Assembly: GCA_046350255.1 (NCBI GenBank) | Contig: JAXMAV010000010.1 | Coordinates: forward strand, 292,501 to 356,500 | Reading direction: 5' to 3' | Source of the DNA: CALDUY01 sp046350255 | GTDB taxonomy: Bacteria; Planctomycetota; Planctomycetia; Gemmatales; Gemmataceae | Length of the DNA: 64,000 nucleotides | In this document: positions 63,275-64,000 of the stretch, one piece after another | Layout of the letters: every line of letters starts with the position of its first letter | Position numbering within the stretch: the first letter of the stretch is position 1 | Position numbers and translations under genes: made by a program | Notes under the pieces: generated by a model | What the model was told of the DNA's origin: nothing | Database searches by the model: none | The model's input: the letters and a program-made list of their open reading frames with translations, nothing else

Positions 63275-63970
63275 ATGAAGGTAGCGACCGTTTCGCCGGG
63301 ACCCACCCCCACCACCGTCCGGGCGGCCGACGGCAGCATCTGGCCGGTCCCCCCGGGCTGGATTCTGCTTCCCCCCGGCGATGCCGCCCTGACCCGGCGG
63401 GTGAAGGCGGCCGGCGACCACTGGGTGGTGCAGGAAAAGAAGGGCCGACGTCTCTTTTCGCGTGGCGTGTGGGCCCCGGCGACGACCATCGCGCAGATCG
63501 AGCAGACCCTGGTCGGCGAACGCGCCACCCCGCAGTTTGCCCGCCGCCAGGAAGCCGACGCCCGTCGCCGGGAGCAGGTGCAGGCCGAGTATGTGGTTGC
63601 CTTCGTCGAGACGATCGAGGCGTTTTTGGCCTTCCATCCGCGCTACGCCGAGCTGAGTCGCCAGTTGGCCGAGCGCGTGGCGGCCCACGCTACTCCCGTG
63701 GGTAGCGGCACCGTGGCCCGGACGAAGCGCATCCCCATCGAGCGCCGGGCCGAGGCGGCCGTGCTGGCCTGGATGCGTCATCAAACGACGCCTTACGACA
63801 ACCTGGCCATCCCCCGGGTCAAGGGGCACCGTCGGGACGTCCGCCGCCGCCTGGCCCACGATTCGCGCCGCCTGCTTGACCGCTACCGCGCCGGTCTGCC
63901 GGCGGACCCGACCTGCCCACTGCACCGCGCAGTGATGCAGACAGACACGTCTCACCCCGAGGCCAGCTAG
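63275..63970 (+). CDS. DUF2293 domain protein
   Basis: A 231-residue cytosolic protein. The C-terminal half carries the DUF2293 signature: AVLAWMRHQTTPYDNLAIPR, then VKGHRRDVRRRLAHDSRRLL, where a basic helix resembles nucleic-acid binders. The N-terminal half (VRAADGSIWPVPPGWILLPP; GDHWVVQEKKGRRLFSRGVW) is a small beta domain common to planctomycete members. Its function is not known. AAGGAGG lies about 10 nt before ATG 63275. It is 26 bp after the glycoside hydrolase gene. The last 30 bases of the window after its stop hold no feature. Confidence 0.85.
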   Translation: MKVATVSPGPTPTTVRAADGSIWPVPPGWILLPPGDAALTRRVKAAGDHWVVQEKKGRRLFSRGVWAPATTIAQIEQTLVGERATPQFARRQEADARRREQVQAEYVVAFVETIEAFLAFHPRYAELSRQLAERVAAHATPVGSGTVARTKRIPIERRAEAAVLAWMRHQTTPYDNLAIPRVKGHRRDVRRRLAHDSRRLLDRYRAGLPADPTCPLHRAVMQTDTSHPEAS

Positions 63971-64000
63971 CCGATCTCTCCCGGCATCCCTTGACAGCGC

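Overview
The window looks like chromosomal DNA of a planctomycete, most probably of the Gemmata lineage. It is high-GC and carries marker families typical of that group: a DUF1501 protein, a DUF1549/DUF1553 protein, a DUF1080 protein, a sulfatase, PPC-domain and HEAT-repeat secreted proteins, two membrane Ser/Thr kinases, a DUF5681-like small protein, and a 23S-5S rRNA unit with no linked 16S gene. The genus call is inference.

Layout. 1-5.1 kb: end of rpoC, then rpsL, a small CxxC protein, rpsG and an EF-G gene (str operon). 5.1-11.2 kb: an amide/amidohydrolase cluster (amidohydrolase, creatininase-like, formamidase/acetamidase, MFS carrier, and a divergent dimethylformamidase-like protein). 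11.2-18.2 kb: Ser/Thr kinase with TPRs, PLD-like protein, DUF1080 protein, LarA-like nickel-pincer enzyme. 18.2-22.4 kb: GntR regulator plus ABC exporter. 22.4-25.5 kb: a thioredoxin-like/PDZ gene with an in-frame UGA and a SECIS-like hairpin, a TPR protein and a secreted protein. 25.6-29.4 kb (minus): tRNA-Ile, tRNA-Ala, 23S and 5S, preceded by a consensus promoter, a tiny leader ORF and an intrinsic terminator. 29.4-39.9 kb (minus): a seven-gene chaperone operon with two unusual Hsp70s, a GrpE-like and a J-like protein, two TPR proteins and a zinc-ribbon membrane protein. 40-46.3 kb: aldo/keto reductase, a kinase with a beta-helix-like ectodomain, two HEAT proteins, tRNA-Leu. 46.4-54.9 kb (minus): STAS protein, sugar isomerase-like protein, PPC protein, DUF1501, DUF1549/1553, RidA-like protein. 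55-64 kb: sulfatase, DUF202, FMN reductase, short hybrid-cluster protein behind a sigma-54-type promoter, protoglobin, TspO, DinB, a PmoA-like/GH5 fusion, DUF2293.

Best leads: (1) the candidate selenoprotein at 22375-23577, with a C-x-x-U-x-x-C site and a 7-bp SECIS-like hairpin at the expected distance; (2) the attenuator-like leader ahead of the 16S-less tRNA/23S/5S unit; (3) the self-contained Hsp70/J-like/GrpE-like/TPR operon; (4) the sigma-54 promoter of the hybrid-cluster gene in a nitrosative-stress neighbourhood; (5) a natural Arg at S12 position 88. No CRISPR array, insertion sequence, prophage or known defence system was seen.
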